From Lancefieldella rimae ATCC 49626 (lineage in GTDB: Bacteria > Actinomycetota > Coriobacteriia > Coriobacteriales > Atopobiaceae): DNA of 64,000 nt. The stretch is from assembly GCF_000174015.1 (NCBI RefSeq), contig NZ_ACFE01000002.1, forward strand, positions 226,430 through 290,429, read 5' to 3'. Position numbers and translations under genes: made by a program. The notes under the pieces are model-generated. The model worked only from the letters and a program-made list of their open reading frames with translations. It had not been told where the DNA came from and did not search any database. Positions 1 through 8,582 of the stretch are shown here, piece by piece (positions within the stretch are counted from its first letter, which is position 1; each line of letters begins with the position of its first letter).

Positions 1-415
1 CGAGTACAAGAGGCTTGCCCTCCGATTCATTTACAGTTGGCAGAAGATAGTCGATCTTCTCGACAGCTTGTGCCATAAGGTGAAACGCCCGGTCTTCATC
101 CGTGGCTATCAGTGTGTCAGGATTGTCTGAGAAGTGCGCAACATAGGAGTTGAACTGCTGAGGATTGGGCGGTTCGATAGCGCCTGTCTCTATCAAATGA
201 TGGATAAACAGGCGATCAAAGTCTTCCTTTTTTGGATCGAACGCCAAAGGCTCTCCTGTCGGTTGCAACTGTTTCGGATCAAGCGTCAGGCCATTTCTAT
301 TTAAGATCGTGTTGGCAAGACCATACCGGCGGCATTGTTTGCATACCGTTGGCGTATTAACGTTATCAGTTTTTGCATATTTGTGATAGATTACGGAATG
401 GTGTCTTGTATACAT
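1..415 (-). CDS. Unrecognised protein, N-terminal part, runs off the window edge
   Basis: An uninterrupted frame of about 138 codons reads leftward out of the window from an ATG at 415. The protein starts MYTRHHSVIYHKYAK and has a Cys pair spaced CxxC (VCKQC) near residue 25, which could be a small metal knuckle. The rest is polar and acidic. I do not recognise the family. No convincing Shine-Dalgarno precedes the ATG, and a terminator-like hairpin lies just upstream, so the true start could be elsewhere. The length without stops and the normal amino-acid composition are the only evidence that it is real. Confidence 0.45.
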   Translation of the reverse strand, partial: MYTRHHSVIYHKYAKTDNVNTPTVCKQCRRYGLANTILNRNGLTLDPKQLQPTGEPLAFDPKKEDFDRLFIHHLIETGAIEPPNPQQFNSYVAHFSDNPDTLIATDEDRAFHLMAQAVEKIDYLLPTVNESEGKPLVL

Positions 416-436
416 AAACGAGAAATTGTGTACAAA

Positions 437-460
437 AAACGAGGAACTGAGTCCTCGTTT
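437..460. terminator. Bidirectional hairpin with A-run and T-run
   Basis: Arms AAACGAGGA and TCCTCGTTT (437-445 and 452-460) enclose a 6-base loop, with an A-run on the left side. It lies between the leftward partial gene and the rightward alcohol dehydrogenase. It would stop leftward transcription best, because the A-run reads as U-run on that strand. Confidence 0.5.
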
Positions 461-507
461 GTCCGCTATATATGGGATATGGTGGAAAAATAGAGAGAGG
501 AAATGAT

Positions 508-1722
508 ATGGGACGTTTTACGAACCCGCGCGACCTGTACTTCGGTGAGGGCGCACGCCACGAGGTCAAGAACCTTGCAGGCAAGAGGGCAATTATCGTC
601 TCCGGTGGCAGCTCGATGCGTCGTGGCGGCTTCCTGGATGACGTCGAGAACGACCTGAAGTCCGCAGGCTTTGAGGTTGCTCACATTGAGGGCGTCGAGT
701 CTGACCCGTCCGTTGAGACGGTTATGAAGGGCGCTGCTCAGATGTCTGAGTTCCAGCCTGACTGGATTATTGCTATCGGCGGTGGCTCACCAATCGATGC
801 CGCGAAGGCAATGTGGATCAAGTATGAGTATCCTGAGACAACCTTTGAGGATATGTGCAAGGTCTTTGGTCTTCCTGAGCTCCGCACCAAGGCTCACTTC
901 TGCGCAATTTCCTCTACTTCTGGCACCGCAACCGAGGTCACGGCCTTCTCGATTATTACCGATTACCAGAAGGGCGTTAAGTACCCAATCGCTGACTTCC
1001 AGATTACCCCTGACGTTGCCATCGTTGACCCTGAGCTCACCTATGGCATGCCTGTGAAGCTCGTTGCTCATACCGGTATGGACGCACTGACCCATGCTAT
1101 TGAGGCCTACGTCTCCACTGCAGCTTCCATGTTTACCGATGCAGACGCCCTGCACGCAATTCGCGAGATTGTCGAGTGGCTTCCAAAGTCCTACAAGGGC
1201 GACAAAGAGGCACGTCAGCACATGCATGAAGCACAGTGCATCGCCGGTATTGCATTCTCCTCAGGCCTTTTGGGCATCGTTCACTCCATGGCTCACAAGA
1301 CCGGCGCCGCATTTTCCGGCGGACATATCATCCATGGTTGCGCCAATGCCATGTATCTTGGCAAGGTTATCCAGTTCAACGCTCGCGATGCCCGCGCTAA
1401 GACTCGTTATGCTTACATTGCCAAGGAGATTTTGCATCTTGAGGGCGAGACCGAGGACGAGCTCGTAGCTGCATTGGTTCAGAAGATTCGCGACATCAAC
1501 GATTCTCTGGACGTTCCACAGGGCATCAAGAATTACGGTGAGGGCGGCACTAAGTCCGAGACCTCTATCATTGATGAGAAGGAGTTCTTCGAGAAGGCTC
1601 CCGAGGTTGCACGCCTTGCTATCGAGGACGCTTGCACCCTTTCCAACCCGCGTAAGCCTACGCAGGAAGAGATGGAGCAGCTGCTCAAGTGCGTCTACTA
1701 TGACCTGCCTGTTGAGTTCTAA
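508..1722 (+). CDS. Iron-containing alcohol dehydrogenase (group III)
   Basis: A 404-residue cytoplasmic NAD(P)H-dependent alcohol/aldehyde oxidoreductase. The nucleotide loop GGGSPIDAAK and the metal-ligand region (HTGMDALTHAIEAY, then SMAHKTGAAF and an HGCANA histidine) are those of the iron-activated family. The start at 508 is chosen because AGAGAGG lies about 7 bases upstream; a longer frame to 472 has no ribosome site. The gene stands alone before a strong terminator, next to deoC. DeoC releases acetaldehyde, so reduction to ethanol to regenerate NAD+ is a natural inferred role, though butanol- or lactaldehyde-type substrates cannot be excluded. Confidence 0.93.
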   Translation: MGRFTNPRDLYFGEGARHEVKNLAGKRAIIVSGGSSMRRGGFLDDVENDLKSAGFEVAHIEGVESDPSVETVMKGAAQMSEFQPDWIIAIGGGSPIDAAKAMWIKYEYPETTFEDMCKVFGLPELRTKAHFCAISSTSGTATEVTAFSIITDYQKGVKYPIADFQITPDVAIVDPELTYGMPVKLVAHTGMDALTHAIEAYVSTAASMFTDADALHAIREIVEWLPKSYKGDKEARQHMHEAQCIAGIAFSSGLLGIVHSMAHKTGAAFSGGHIIHGCANAMYLGKVIQFNARDARAKTRYAYIAKEILHLEGETEDELVAALVQKIRDINDSLDVPQGIKNYGEGGTKSETSIIDEKEFFEKAPEVARLAIEDACTLSNPRKPTQEEMEQLLKCVYYDLPVEF

Positions 1723-1751
1723 GATTCATTCATTTGAATGATGTAGATGCT

Positions 1752-1784
1752 GGCCCGGGTCGCGTTGTGCGGCCCGGGCTTTTT
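1752..1784 (+). terminator. Rho-independent terminator after alcohol dehydrogenase
   Basis: GGCCCGGGT and its partner GGCCCGGGCT form a very G/C-rich stem around a short loop, followed by five T residues. It lies 30 bases after the dehydrogenase stop. Confidence 0.85.
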
Positions 1785-1789
1785 GATAT

Positions 1790-1799
1790 AAAACGTTTT
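1790..1799. promoter_or_regulatory. CG-centred palindrome upstream of deoC (cre/LacI-type operator candidate)
   Basis: AAAACGTTTT is a perfect 10-base palindrome in the 323-base gap before deoC. An extended version, TAAAACGTTTTA, occurs before the phosphoketolase gene at 14587. CG-centred A/T-flanked palindromes are typical of LacI/CcpA-family sites. The regulator is not identified, and the remainder of this gap holds no gene that I can see. Confidence 0.4.
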
Positions 1800-2045
1800 C
1801 CGTAAACGGCCAAAAAGATTCGTTCGCCGAAGAGTTAGCTGCTTTTTGCCTGCGAGACGTACAATATATGTTTGTGTTTGTAAGGCACAGTGTTTATGCA
1901 TTATGTTGGATACGCCGAGAAAACGAGGATACGACTTCGTAATGTCACTGAGCGCGTTGAGGTGCAGCACGGCTAGACACAACGCAACGAGGCCAATCAA
2001 GATCTAGGTAAGGTGTACATCAAAGTCGTACGTACAGGAGGAAAC

Positions 2046-2687
2046 ATGGAGCTCAATGGTCTTATCGATCACACAAATCTCAAGCAAAATGCAACAGCTG
2101 AGGACATCAAGAAACTTTGCGCAGAGGCTCGCGAGTACCACTTTAAGACGGTGGCAATAAATAGCTGCTGGACAACACTTGCCCACAAGGAGCTTGAAGG
2201 GTCCGGTGTTGGCATCACAACGTGTATCGGCTTTCCTTTGGGAGCCTGCTCAACAGCGGCAAAGGTAGCGGAAGCCAAGCAGGCCGTTGTGGACAAGACA
2301 ACCGAGATTGACATGGTCATTAACGGCGGTCACCTCGTTGCCGGCGACGACGACTATGTTATCGCCGACATAAAAGCCGTTGTTGAAGCTGCTGGTACCA
2401 TTCCCGTTAAGGTCATTCTTGAGTGCTGCCTTTTGAATGACGAGCAGATCGTGCGTGCCTGTAAGGATTGTCTTGCAGCCGGCGCTGCATTCGTAAAGAC
2501 AAGTACGGGATTTAGCACAGGCGGTGCAACCGTCCATGACGTTCAACTTATGCGCGAGACCGTAGGCAACGCGTGTCAGGTGAAGGCTGCCGGCGGTATT
2601 CATACCAAAGACGAGGCGCTTGCAATGGTTGAGGCCGGAGCCGATCGCCTTGGTGTTTCAAGTGGTATTGCAATCGTTTCTGAGTAG
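2046..2687 (+). CDS. deoC: Deoxyribose-phosphate aldolase
   Basis: A 213-residue class I aldolase that splits 2-deoxyribose-5-phosphate into glyceraldehyde-3-phosphate and acetaldehyde. The Schiff-base lysine lies in FVKTSTGFSTGGAT and the second conserved lysine in QVKAAGGI; the N-terminal DHTNLK motif is also typical. AGGAGG sits 6 bases before the ATG at 2046, so the 11-codon longer frame is rejected. It appears monocistronic, ending before a strong hairpin terminator. It feeds deoxynucleoside carbon from the phosphorylases downstream into glycolysis, and its acetaldehyde product suits the neighbouring alcohol dehydrogenase. Confidence 0.97.
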   Translation: MELNGLIDHTNLKQNATAEDIKKLCAEAREYHFKTVAINSCWTTLAHKELEGSGVGITTCIGFPLGACSTAAKVAEAKQAVVDKTTEIDMVINGGHLVAGDDDYVIADIKAVVEAAGTIPVKVILECCLLNDEQIVRACKDCLAAGAAFVKTSTGFSTGGATVHDVQLMRETVGNACQVKAAGGIHTKDEALAMVEAGADRLGVSSGIAIVSE

Positions 2688-2745
2688 CTTCTGAGTAAGG
2701 TTTCGCCAAAAACCACTGTTTCACCTTAGGTTTAAGACAAGATAA

Positions 2746-2777
2746 AAACACCGTCACCCACAAGGGTGACGGTGTTT
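2746..2777. terminator. Bidirectional terminator between deoC and psuG
   Basis: Arms ACACCGTCACCC and GGGTGACGGTGT form a perfect 12-base stem with an ACAA loop, A-rich on the left and TTTT on the right. It can serve deoC (rightward) and psuG (leftward), which converge here. Confidence 0.9.
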
Positions 2778-2896
2778 TGTCCTATACGTGGATATTTTTC
2801 GGGACGCTATGCAGAACTTTGTACAGAACCATATCTCAGACCTTCTCGCTATGTAGATCTCCGTCTGCACAGATTTTGCATTGATCCCTGCCGTTA

Positions 2897-3847
2897 TTAC
2901 GCCTGCTTAAGCTTGCAAAGCTCAGCTGCGGTCTTTGCACCAAGGGCAACATTGTTGAAGACGAGCTGGATGTTTGCTTCAAGTGAATCGTTGCCGGTGA
3001 TCTCGGCAACTTTTGCCAAGAGGAACGGGGTTGTTTCTTTGCCGTGGATGCCCTGTGCGGCTGCGTCCGTAAGTGCTTGCTCTATAGCGGCATCAATGAC
3101 GGTCTTGTCCATCGAATATTCTTCGGGAATGGGATTTCCTACCAGCATTCCGCCGGTAAGCCCCAGCTCACGCTTGACGTGGAAAATCTCAGCCAGCTCA
3201 CGCGGCGAGTCAGCCCTGCGATCAACGCCAAAGCCACTCTTTCGCGTATAGAATGCAGGAAGTTCATTGGTCTGGTATCCAAGAACGGGGACGCCCTTGG
3301 TCTCAAGATATTCAAGCGTTAATCCAAGGTCAAGAATGGATTTCGCACCAGCGCAGATAACCATAACGGGAGTCTGTGCAAGCTCTTCCAGGTCTGCGGA
3401 GATGTCCATCGTTGTTTCCGCTCCACGATGAACGCCTCCGACGCCGCCGGTGGCAAAAACATCGATACCGGCCATATGGGCAATAATCATGGTAGTGGTA
3501 ACGGTTGTTGCTCCGTCGCCCTTCTCGGCGACAATAACCGGTAAGTCACGACGGCTTACCTTGGCAACCTCGCGCCCCTTCTTGCCCAGATAGTCAATCT
3601 CATCCGCAGAAAGCCCGGCGCGCAGACGTCCATTGATGATTGCGATTGTTGCGGGCACGGCACCGTTGTCGCGAATGATCTGCTCAACCTTGAGCGCGGT
3701 TTCCACGTTTTGCGGGTATGGCATTCCGTGAGAAATAATGGTTGACTCAAGCGCAACGACCGGCTTATGAGCGGCAAGCGCCTCGGCTACTTCAGGAGAG
3801 ATTTCGAGAAATTCATTTATGGTTTCATTCATTTTTGGTGTGTCCAT
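2897..3847 (-). CDS. psuG: Pseudouridine-5'-phosphate glycosidase
   Basis: A 316-residue enzyme that cleaves the C-C glycosidic bond of pseudouridine-5'-phosphate to uracil and ribose-5-phosphate. The protein carries the family signature around VALESTIISHGMPYPQN, GGVGGVHRGAE and the VICAGAKSILDL stretch that contains the catalytic lysine. It is the second gene of a leftward psuK-psuG operon, 9 bases after psuK. Neither candidate start (3847 or 3832) has a well-spaced ribosome site; 3832 would give MNETINEF. Ribose-5-P made here can enter the DeoB/phosphoketolase routes in the same region. Confidence 0.95.
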   Translation of the reverse strand: MDTPKMNETINEFLEISPEVAEALAAHKPVVALESTIISHGMPYPQNVETALKVEQIIRDNGAVPATIAIINGRLRAGLSADEIDYLGKKGREVAKVSRRDLPVIVAEKGDGATTVTTTMIIAHMAGIDVFATGGVGGVHRGAETTMDISADLEELAQTPVMVICAGAKSILDLGLTLEYLETKGVPVLGYQTNELPAFYTRKSGFGVDRRADSPRELAEIFHVKRELGLTGGMLVGNPIPEEYSMDKTVIDAAIEQALTDAAAQGIHGKETTPFLLAKVAEITGNDSLEANIQLVFNNVALGAKTAAELCKLKQA

Positions 3848-3856
3848 CCTATCGTC

Positions 3857-4939
3857 TTAATTTTTAATGCGGTGCAGTACGGCAGAACTGGTGAGTGCCG
3901 AATTGATAGTAGAAGTGCTTTCCGTTGCAATTTCAGCTGCAGCCAGGCCAATGCAACCCGTGCGCTTAAGTGAAGCTTTTTTGGTAAATGCCCATGCAAT
4001 TCCGGCAACCATGGCATCTCCGGCTCCGGTCATGTTAACGACCTTCGTCTCATGAAGCGGAAGCTTGAAGGCTTCGTTTGCGTCGGCGCAATAAAGTCCC
4101 TCGGAGCCGAGAGAAATAAAGACGCGCTTAAGGCCTGTATCAAGGAGTTCCTTGGCTGCGCGCTCAAGAGATGCGTCATCGTGAATGGTAACTCCAGAAA
4201 GCAATTCAGCCTCAAGACGGTTGGGCTTCAGCGTATGGAAACGACCAATAAGGTGGCGGATTTTCTTGGCTTTTGTGGTGGAGACAGGATCGCAAATGAT
4301 GGGAGCACTGACGTGATCAGCGAGATAGCGGAGCGTTTCCTGGGGCAGGTTTGTATCGATTACAACTGCGGCGGCATGGTCGATAAGATCCATGCGCTCC
4401 TCCATGCGCTCAGGTGTGAGGTACCTATAGATGTCCATATCTGCGATGGCAAGCTGCATCTCACCATGCTCATTCATGATAAAGAGGTACGTAGACGTGG
4501 GCTCGCCGGGAATGGTCATCGAAGGATCAATGTCGACATGAACAGCGCAGCAGCCGTCTTTGAGTTCCTGAGCGTTTGCGTCTTGTCCGAATGCGGTAAG
4601 AAGACGGACCTTACTGCCGAGAAGGGCAAGGTTATGGGCAATGTTTCTACCAACGCCACCGGCGGACATTCGTACCGTGCCGGGGTTTGAGTCAGAAGCG
4701 ATGAGCTTTCCATCAGGACTTCCGGCAATATCCATATTGGCAGCACCGATTACCATGACATAAGGGCTATCACACAAGATATAACGACGTCCGAGGACGG
4801 CTCCCTTACTGGTGAGATTGCTGATGTGCACGGATACCGATGAGCGAGAAATGCCTGCTCGTTCGGCAATTTCTTTCTGGGTAATGGAAGGCTGCTCTTT
4901 AATCCAGTTGAAGATCTGCTGTTCTCTTTCTGTAAGCAT
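3857..4939 (-). CDS. psuK: Pseudouridine kinase with N-terminal winged-helix domain
   Basis: A 360-residue fusion of a MarR/Lrp-like winged helix (about residues 1-55, QKEIAERAGISRSSVSVHIS recognition region) with a PfkB-type sugar kinase. The kinase carries the GGVGRNIAHNLALLG substrate loop and the C-terminal catalytic motif MTGAGDAMVAGIAW. It phosphorylates pseudouridine for PsuG. The helix-turn-helix suggests that the kinase may also act as an autoregulator of the divergent psuK/deoB intergenic region, which contains a perfect 26-base palindrome. That regulatory role is inference; the kinase assignment is firm. Confidence 0.93.
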   Translation of the reverse strand: MLTEREQQIFNWIKEQPSITQKEIAERAGISRSSVSVHISNLTSKGAVLGRRYILCDSPYVMVIGAANMDIAGSPDGKLIASDSNPGTVRMSAGGVGRNIAHNLALLGSKVRLLTAFGQDANAQELKDGCCAVHVDIDPSMTIPGEPTSTYLFIMNEHGEMQLAIADMDIYRYLTPERMEERMDLIDHAAAVVIDTNLPQETLRYLADHVSAPIICDPVSTTKAKKIRHLIGRFHTLKPNRLEAELLSGVTIHDDASLERAAKELLDTGLKRVFISLGSEGLYCADANEAFKLPLHETKVVNMTGAGDAMVAGIAWAFTKKASLKRTGCIGLAAAEIATESTSTINSALTSSAVLHRIKN

Positions 4940-5094
4940 ACTATGATATCGCTTTCTTCTAGTCTGAACAAAATCTACATGATTTAGTGTACTGCAAGAA
5001 TGCCGGTTTTATATAGAAAAATTAAGACAAATAGCGATTTCTTCTTCTCTCATCTTGAAAATCTTCGATGCGTGCGTGTTGTTGATTTCTATTT

Positions 5095-5120
5095 CGGTAG
5101 TAAGCAATTGCTTACTACCG
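5095..5120. promoter_or_regulatory. Perfect 26-base palindrome between psuK and deoB
   Basis: The half-site CGGTAGTAAGCAA is followed directly by its exact complement, with no loop and no T-run, so it looks like an operator rather than a terminator. It lies centrally in the 326-base divergent gap 4940-5265, where a TATAGT at 5196 could be a deoB -10 box. Nothing else is evident in this gap. Confidence 0.6.
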
Positions 5121-5265
5121 TTTGCAGAATTAATTAAACGGTGACCGGTAAACCAAGCATGTCTGAGCCCAAGAGAAAAAAGAGTGTAATAAAATATAGT
5201 CTTGTACATTTGTGTGGTTGCTTTTGGATTTGTCCAAGGAAGCATCTGCAGAACAGGAGGTATCT

Positions 5266-6456
5266 ATGGCAAAACGTGTGTTTGTCGTTGTACTTGATAG
5301 TTTTGGTATTGGAGAAGAGCCTGACGCTCCCGCATATGGAGATGAAGGCAGCAATACGCTGTGCGCCTGTGGCACAAGTCCTTGCTTGCATATTCCTCAT
5401 ATGACAGAGCTTGGTCTTCTGAATATTGATGGCGCGCTTGACTCGGTGTATAAAACAAATTTGACCCCTATCGAGCACCCCACCGGTGCGTTTGCGCGTA
5501 TGCAAGAGCGCTCGGCAGGCAAAGACACAACGGTAGGACATTGGGAGATGGCAGGTGTTATATCACCCGAGCGTTTTCCAACGTACCCCGAGGGCTTTCC
5601 AAAAGAAATCATCGAGGAGTTTGAGCGGCAGACCGGACGCAAGGTTCTTTGCAATAAGCCCTATTCGGGAACTGAAGTCATAAAAGACTTCGGTAAAGAG
5701 ATGGTCGATACCGGAGCTCTTATCGTCTATACCTCGGCCGATTCTGTGTTCCAAATTGCCGCTCACGAGGACGTTGTCCCCGTTGAGACGCTCTATGAGT
5801 ATTGTCGCATTGCACGCAAGATTCTTCAGGGTAAGCATGGCGTTGCTCGCGTGATTGCTCGTCCGTTTGAGGGTGAGTGGCCATATGCACGCACGTCTCG
5901 CCGCCATGATTTCTCACTTGAACCAACAGGCACCACCATGTTGGATCAGCTGAAGGACCACGGTTTTGACGTGCTTTCCATCGGTAAGATTTACGACATC
6001 TTTGCGCATCGCGGAACCACCGATCACGTATTTACCTCAGGTAACCCTGAGGGTATTGAAAAAACCATTGAGGCAACGCATAAAGATTTCCACGGTCTGT
6101 GTTTCACCAATCTGGTGGATACGGACATGATTTATGGTCACCGCAATGATGTGGACGGATACGCAAAGGCGCTTTCGTATTTTGACGAGAAGCTCCCTGA
6201 GATTATGGCAGGTCTTGGCGAGGATGATTTGCTTATGATTACCGCCGACCACGGCTGTGATCCCGTAACGCCTTCGACCGATCATTCGCGTGAGTATGTG
6301 CCATGGCTGATATGTGGTCCACGGGTGAAGGCTGGTGCAAACCTGCACACGCTCCCCACATTTGCCGATCTTGCGGAGACGGTCCTCGCGTATCTTGGCG
6401 CTCCTCAGCTGGGCGTGGGCACGTCTCATGTTTCTGAAATCTTGAAGGAGGATTAA
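5266..6456 (+). CDS. deoB: Phosphopentomutase
   Basis: A 396-residue alkaline-phosphatase-superfamily enzyme that interconverts (deoxy)ribose-1-phosphate and the 5-phosphate. The metal-site residues are in VLDSFGIGEEPDA, the catalytic threonine in DTTVGHWEMAG, and the C-terminal metal site in MITADHGCDP and DHSREYVPWL. AGGAGG precedes the ATG at 5266 with normal spacing. It is the first gene of the deoB-deoD unit and links the nucleoside phosphorylases (sugar-1-P) to DeoC and the pentose-phosphate pool (sugar-5-P). Confidence 0.97.
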   Translation: MAKRVFVVVLDSFGIGEEPDAPAYGDEGSNTLCACGTSPCLHIPHMTELGLLNIDGALDSVYKTNLTPIEHPTGAFARMQERSAGKDTTVGHWEMAGVISPERFPTYPEGFPKEIIEEFERQTGRKVLCNKPYSGTEVIKDFGKEMVDTGALIVYTSADSVFQIAAHEDVVPVETLYEYCRIARKILQGKHGVARVIARPFEGEWPYARTSRRHDFSLEPTGTTMLDQLKDHGFDVLSIGKIYDIFAHRGTTDHVFTSGNPEGIEKTIEATHKDFHGLCFTNLVDTDMIYGHRNDVDGYAKALSYFDEKLPEIMAGLGEDDLLMITADHGCDPVTPSTDHSREYVPWLICGPRVKAGANLHTLPTFADLAETVLAYLGAPQLGVGTSHVSEILKED

Positions 6457-7182
6457 ATGTCTGCAACTCCCACCCCGCATAACGCGGCCGTTGAAGGCCA
6501 GATTGCAAAGACCGTGCTTATGCCGGGAGACCCACTTCGCGCAAAGCTGCTTGCCGAGAAGTATCTCGAGAATGTTGAGCAGTTCAATATCGTGCGCAAT
6601 ATGTTTGGATATACCGGTACGTATCAGGGTCATCCTATTTCCGTTATGGGCTCGGGTATGGGCATGCCTTCCATCGGTATCTACTCATACGAGCTCTTCA
6701 ATTTCTATGATGTTGACAACATCATTCGCATTGGTTCTGCCGGCGGCTTAGCCGATGGCGTTAAGCTGCGCGACATCGTGGTAGGCATGGGCGCCTGCAC
6801 CGATTCAAACTACGCGGCTCAGTTCAACCTGCCGGGAACGTATGCGCCAATCGCTGATTACGATTTGCTTCGCCGGGCGGTGAGCGGTGCAGAGAAACTC
6901 GGATATCCGGTGCGCGTGGGCAATGTTCTTTCCAGTGATACGTTCTACGGTGCGGATGAAACGGCTCTTTCCCGCTGGGCATCCATGGGTGTACTTGCGG
7001 TTGAGATGGAATCCGCAGCACTCTATCTCAATGCTGTGCATGCAAAGAAGCATGCGCTGTGCCTTTTGACCATATCAGACCTTCCGCTGGCAGGAGAGTC
7101 CCTTTCGGCTGAAGAACGTCAGACAAGCTTTACACAGATGATGGAAGTGGCGCTTTCACTTGCCCTTCCCGAATCGCAGTAA
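6457..7182 (+). CDS. deoD: Purine-nucleoside phosphorylase, DeoD type
   Basis: A 241-residue hexameric-type phosphorylase that converts purine (deoxy)nucleosides and phosphate to base plus sugar-1-phosphate. Recognisable motifs are MPGDPLRAK (phosphate site), [26 protein letters not shown] (ribose site) and ISDLPLAGE with the catalytic aspartate. The ATG begins at the base immediately after the deoB TAA, and the AGGAGG is inside the deoB end, so the two are translationally coupled. Confidence 0.97.
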   Translation: MSATPTPHNAAVEGQIAKTVLMPGDPLRAKLLAEKYLENVEQFNIVRNMFGYTGTYQGHPISVMGSGMGMPSIGIYSYELFNFYDVDNIIRIGSAGGLADGVKLRDIVVGMGACTDSNYAAQFNLPGTYAPIADYDLLRRAVSGAEKLGYPVRVGNVLSSDTFYGADETALSRWASMGVLAVEMESAALYLNAVHAKKHALCLLTISDLPLAGESLSAEERQTSFTQMMEVALSLALPESQ

Positions 7183-7292
7183 GTTTTCAACGAGAATCAC
7201 CGTATGCCCCAAGGTATTTGGAAAAAAGTGCTTCTCGCCGTGTAGTTTAAACCATGTGAAGGATGCTTTTAAGGCAACTTCTCAGGTGATAG

Positions 7293-7315
7293 TAAAGGGG
7301 AAATGGTCCCCTTTA
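7293..7315 (+). other. Perfect intergenic hairpin upstream of the BMP lipoprotein gene
   Basis: TAAAGGGGA and TCCCCTTTA form a 9-base stem with a 5-base loop in the 179-base deoD-bmp gap. No T-run follows, so it is not a classical terminator. It may stabilise or attenuate the downstream mRNA. Confidence 0.5.
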
Positions 7316-7361
7316 AGAGATCCCGGCACATGCGGGGATGGACAAAGGTAAGGAGAGTCCG

Positions 7362-8453
7362 ATGAGCAATTCTGTTTCACGTCGTGGCTTTGTCGCTGGT
7401 GCTGCCGGTGCCGGTGCAATGGCTGTTCTTGCAGGTCTTACGGCTTGCGGCGGCTCAAAGAAAGACGACACCAAGAAGGATGCAGGCGACGACAGCAAGG
7501 CTACGACCAAGGCAAAGCTTGAGATGGTTACCGATACCGGCGGTGTCAATGACCAGTCATTCAACCAGCTTGCATGGGAAGGTATGCAGCAGCTTCAGAA
7601 AGAAGAGGGTTGGGACGTCAGCTATCTTGAGTCAAAGCAGGAGTCTGACTACGCTACCAACCTTGACAAGGCTGTTGACGATAAGTCCCAGCTTGTTTGG
7701 GGTGTAGGCTTTGCCATGGCAGACGCTATTGTCGAGGCTGCAAAGAAGAACTCCGACGTTCAGTTTGCCATTATCGACTACGGCAACAACGACGGCTCAA
7801 TTTCCAACCTTACGGGTGTTACCTTCCGCGCTCAGGAGCCTTCATTCCTCGTTGGTTACATTGCAGCTCGCACCACTAAGACGGGTAAGGTCGGCTTTGT
7901 TGGCGGCCAGACATCTGACATCATCGATCAGTTTGAGTATGGCTACAGGGCCGGTGTTCTCTTTGCAAACAAAGAGCAGAGCCTGAACGTTGAGATTCAG
8001 TCCCAGTATGCCGAATCCTTCACCGATGCAGCAAAGGGCAAGTCCATCGCCGCAAAGATGTTCTCCGACGGCTGCGACGTTGTCTTCCACGCTGCCGGCG
8101 GTGTTGGTACCGGTGTTATCGAAGCCGCTAAGGATGCAGGTAAGTTTGCCATTGGCGTTGACAAGGATCAGGCGTATCTGGCACCCGAGAACGTCCTTAC
8201 CTCTGCACTTAAGAAGGTTAACGTGGCCGTTGTTGACGTCTCCAAGAAGATTCTGAAAGACGGAGACAAGGGCGGCAAGACCGTTGAGCTGGGCTTTACT
8301 GATGACGCTGTCGGTATTCCTGAGGATCACAAGCTCATGGGCGATGAGGTCTACAAGGGTGCCATGGAAGCAGCCGACAAGATTAAGGCCGGCTCAATTG
8401 TGCCTCCTGCCAATAAGGACGATCTTGCAAAATACGAGAAGAGCCTCGCATAA
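7362..8453 (+). CDS. BMP-family nucleoside-binding lipoprotein of an ABC transporter
   Basis: A 363-residue extracytoplasmic solute-binding lipoprotein of the BmpA/PnrA/TmpC family, which bind purine or pyrimidine nucleosides. The signal peptide has a lipobox LTAC (Cys near residue 28) and, unusually, an SRRGFVAG twin-arginine motif. The mature part starts with TDTGGVNDQSFNQLAWEGM, the family hallmark, and includes GVGFAMADAI and HAAGGVGTGV. The start at 7362 is supported by AAGGAGAG. It is followed by the ATPase and two permeases, so it is the receptor of that importer, which supplies the deo genes. Confidence 0.93.
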   Translation: MSNSVSRRGFVAGAAGAGAMAVLAGLTACGGSKKDDTKKDAGDDSKATTKAKLEMVTDTGGVNDQSFNQLAWEGMQQLQKEEGWDVSYLESKQESDYATNLDKAVDDKSQLVWGVGFAMADAIVEAAKKNSDVQFAIIDYGNNDGSISNLTGVTFRAQEPSFLVGYIAARTTKTGKVGFVGGQTSDIIDQFEYGYRAGVLFANKEQSLNVEIQSQYAESFTDAAKGKSIAAKMFSDGCDVVFHAAGGVGTGVIEAAKDAGKFAIGVDKDQAYLAPENVLTSALKKVNVAVVDVSKKILKDGDKGGKTVELGFTDDAVGIPEDHKLMGDEVYKGAMEAADKIKAGSIVPPANKDDLAKYEKSLA

Positions 8454-8525
8454 GGCGAGTAAGTATGTGGTGAGAGGCACCTAAGGCTTACGGCTTCTCA
8501 CTTCGTGTAGTGAATGGTTTTACAG

Positions 8526-8551
8526 CCAAGGGGCCCTTTTGGGTCCCTTGG
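8526..8551 (+). other. Intercistronic hairpin between lipoprotein and ATPase genes
   Basis: CCAAGGGGCCC and GGGTCCCTTGG form an 11-base stem (one G-U pair) with a TTTT loop, with no T-run after it. A weaker GTGAGAGGC/GCTTCTCAC stem lies at about 8470-8502. Such elements often protect the binding-protein mRNA and lower transporter-subunit expression. Confidence 0.55.
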
Positions 8552-8582
8552 TGGTAAAGCGTGAGGGAAAAGGAGGTGGCTC

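Noticed and set aside
7183..7361. Purine riboswitch upstream of the nucleoside transporter
   Set aside because: I could not find the three-way junction core sequences; only a simple hairpin is visible.
8470..8551. Rho-independent terminator after the BMP gene
   Set aside because: The hairpins lack a T-run and the ATPase gene follows with its own strong ribosome site; an intercistronic element is more likely.
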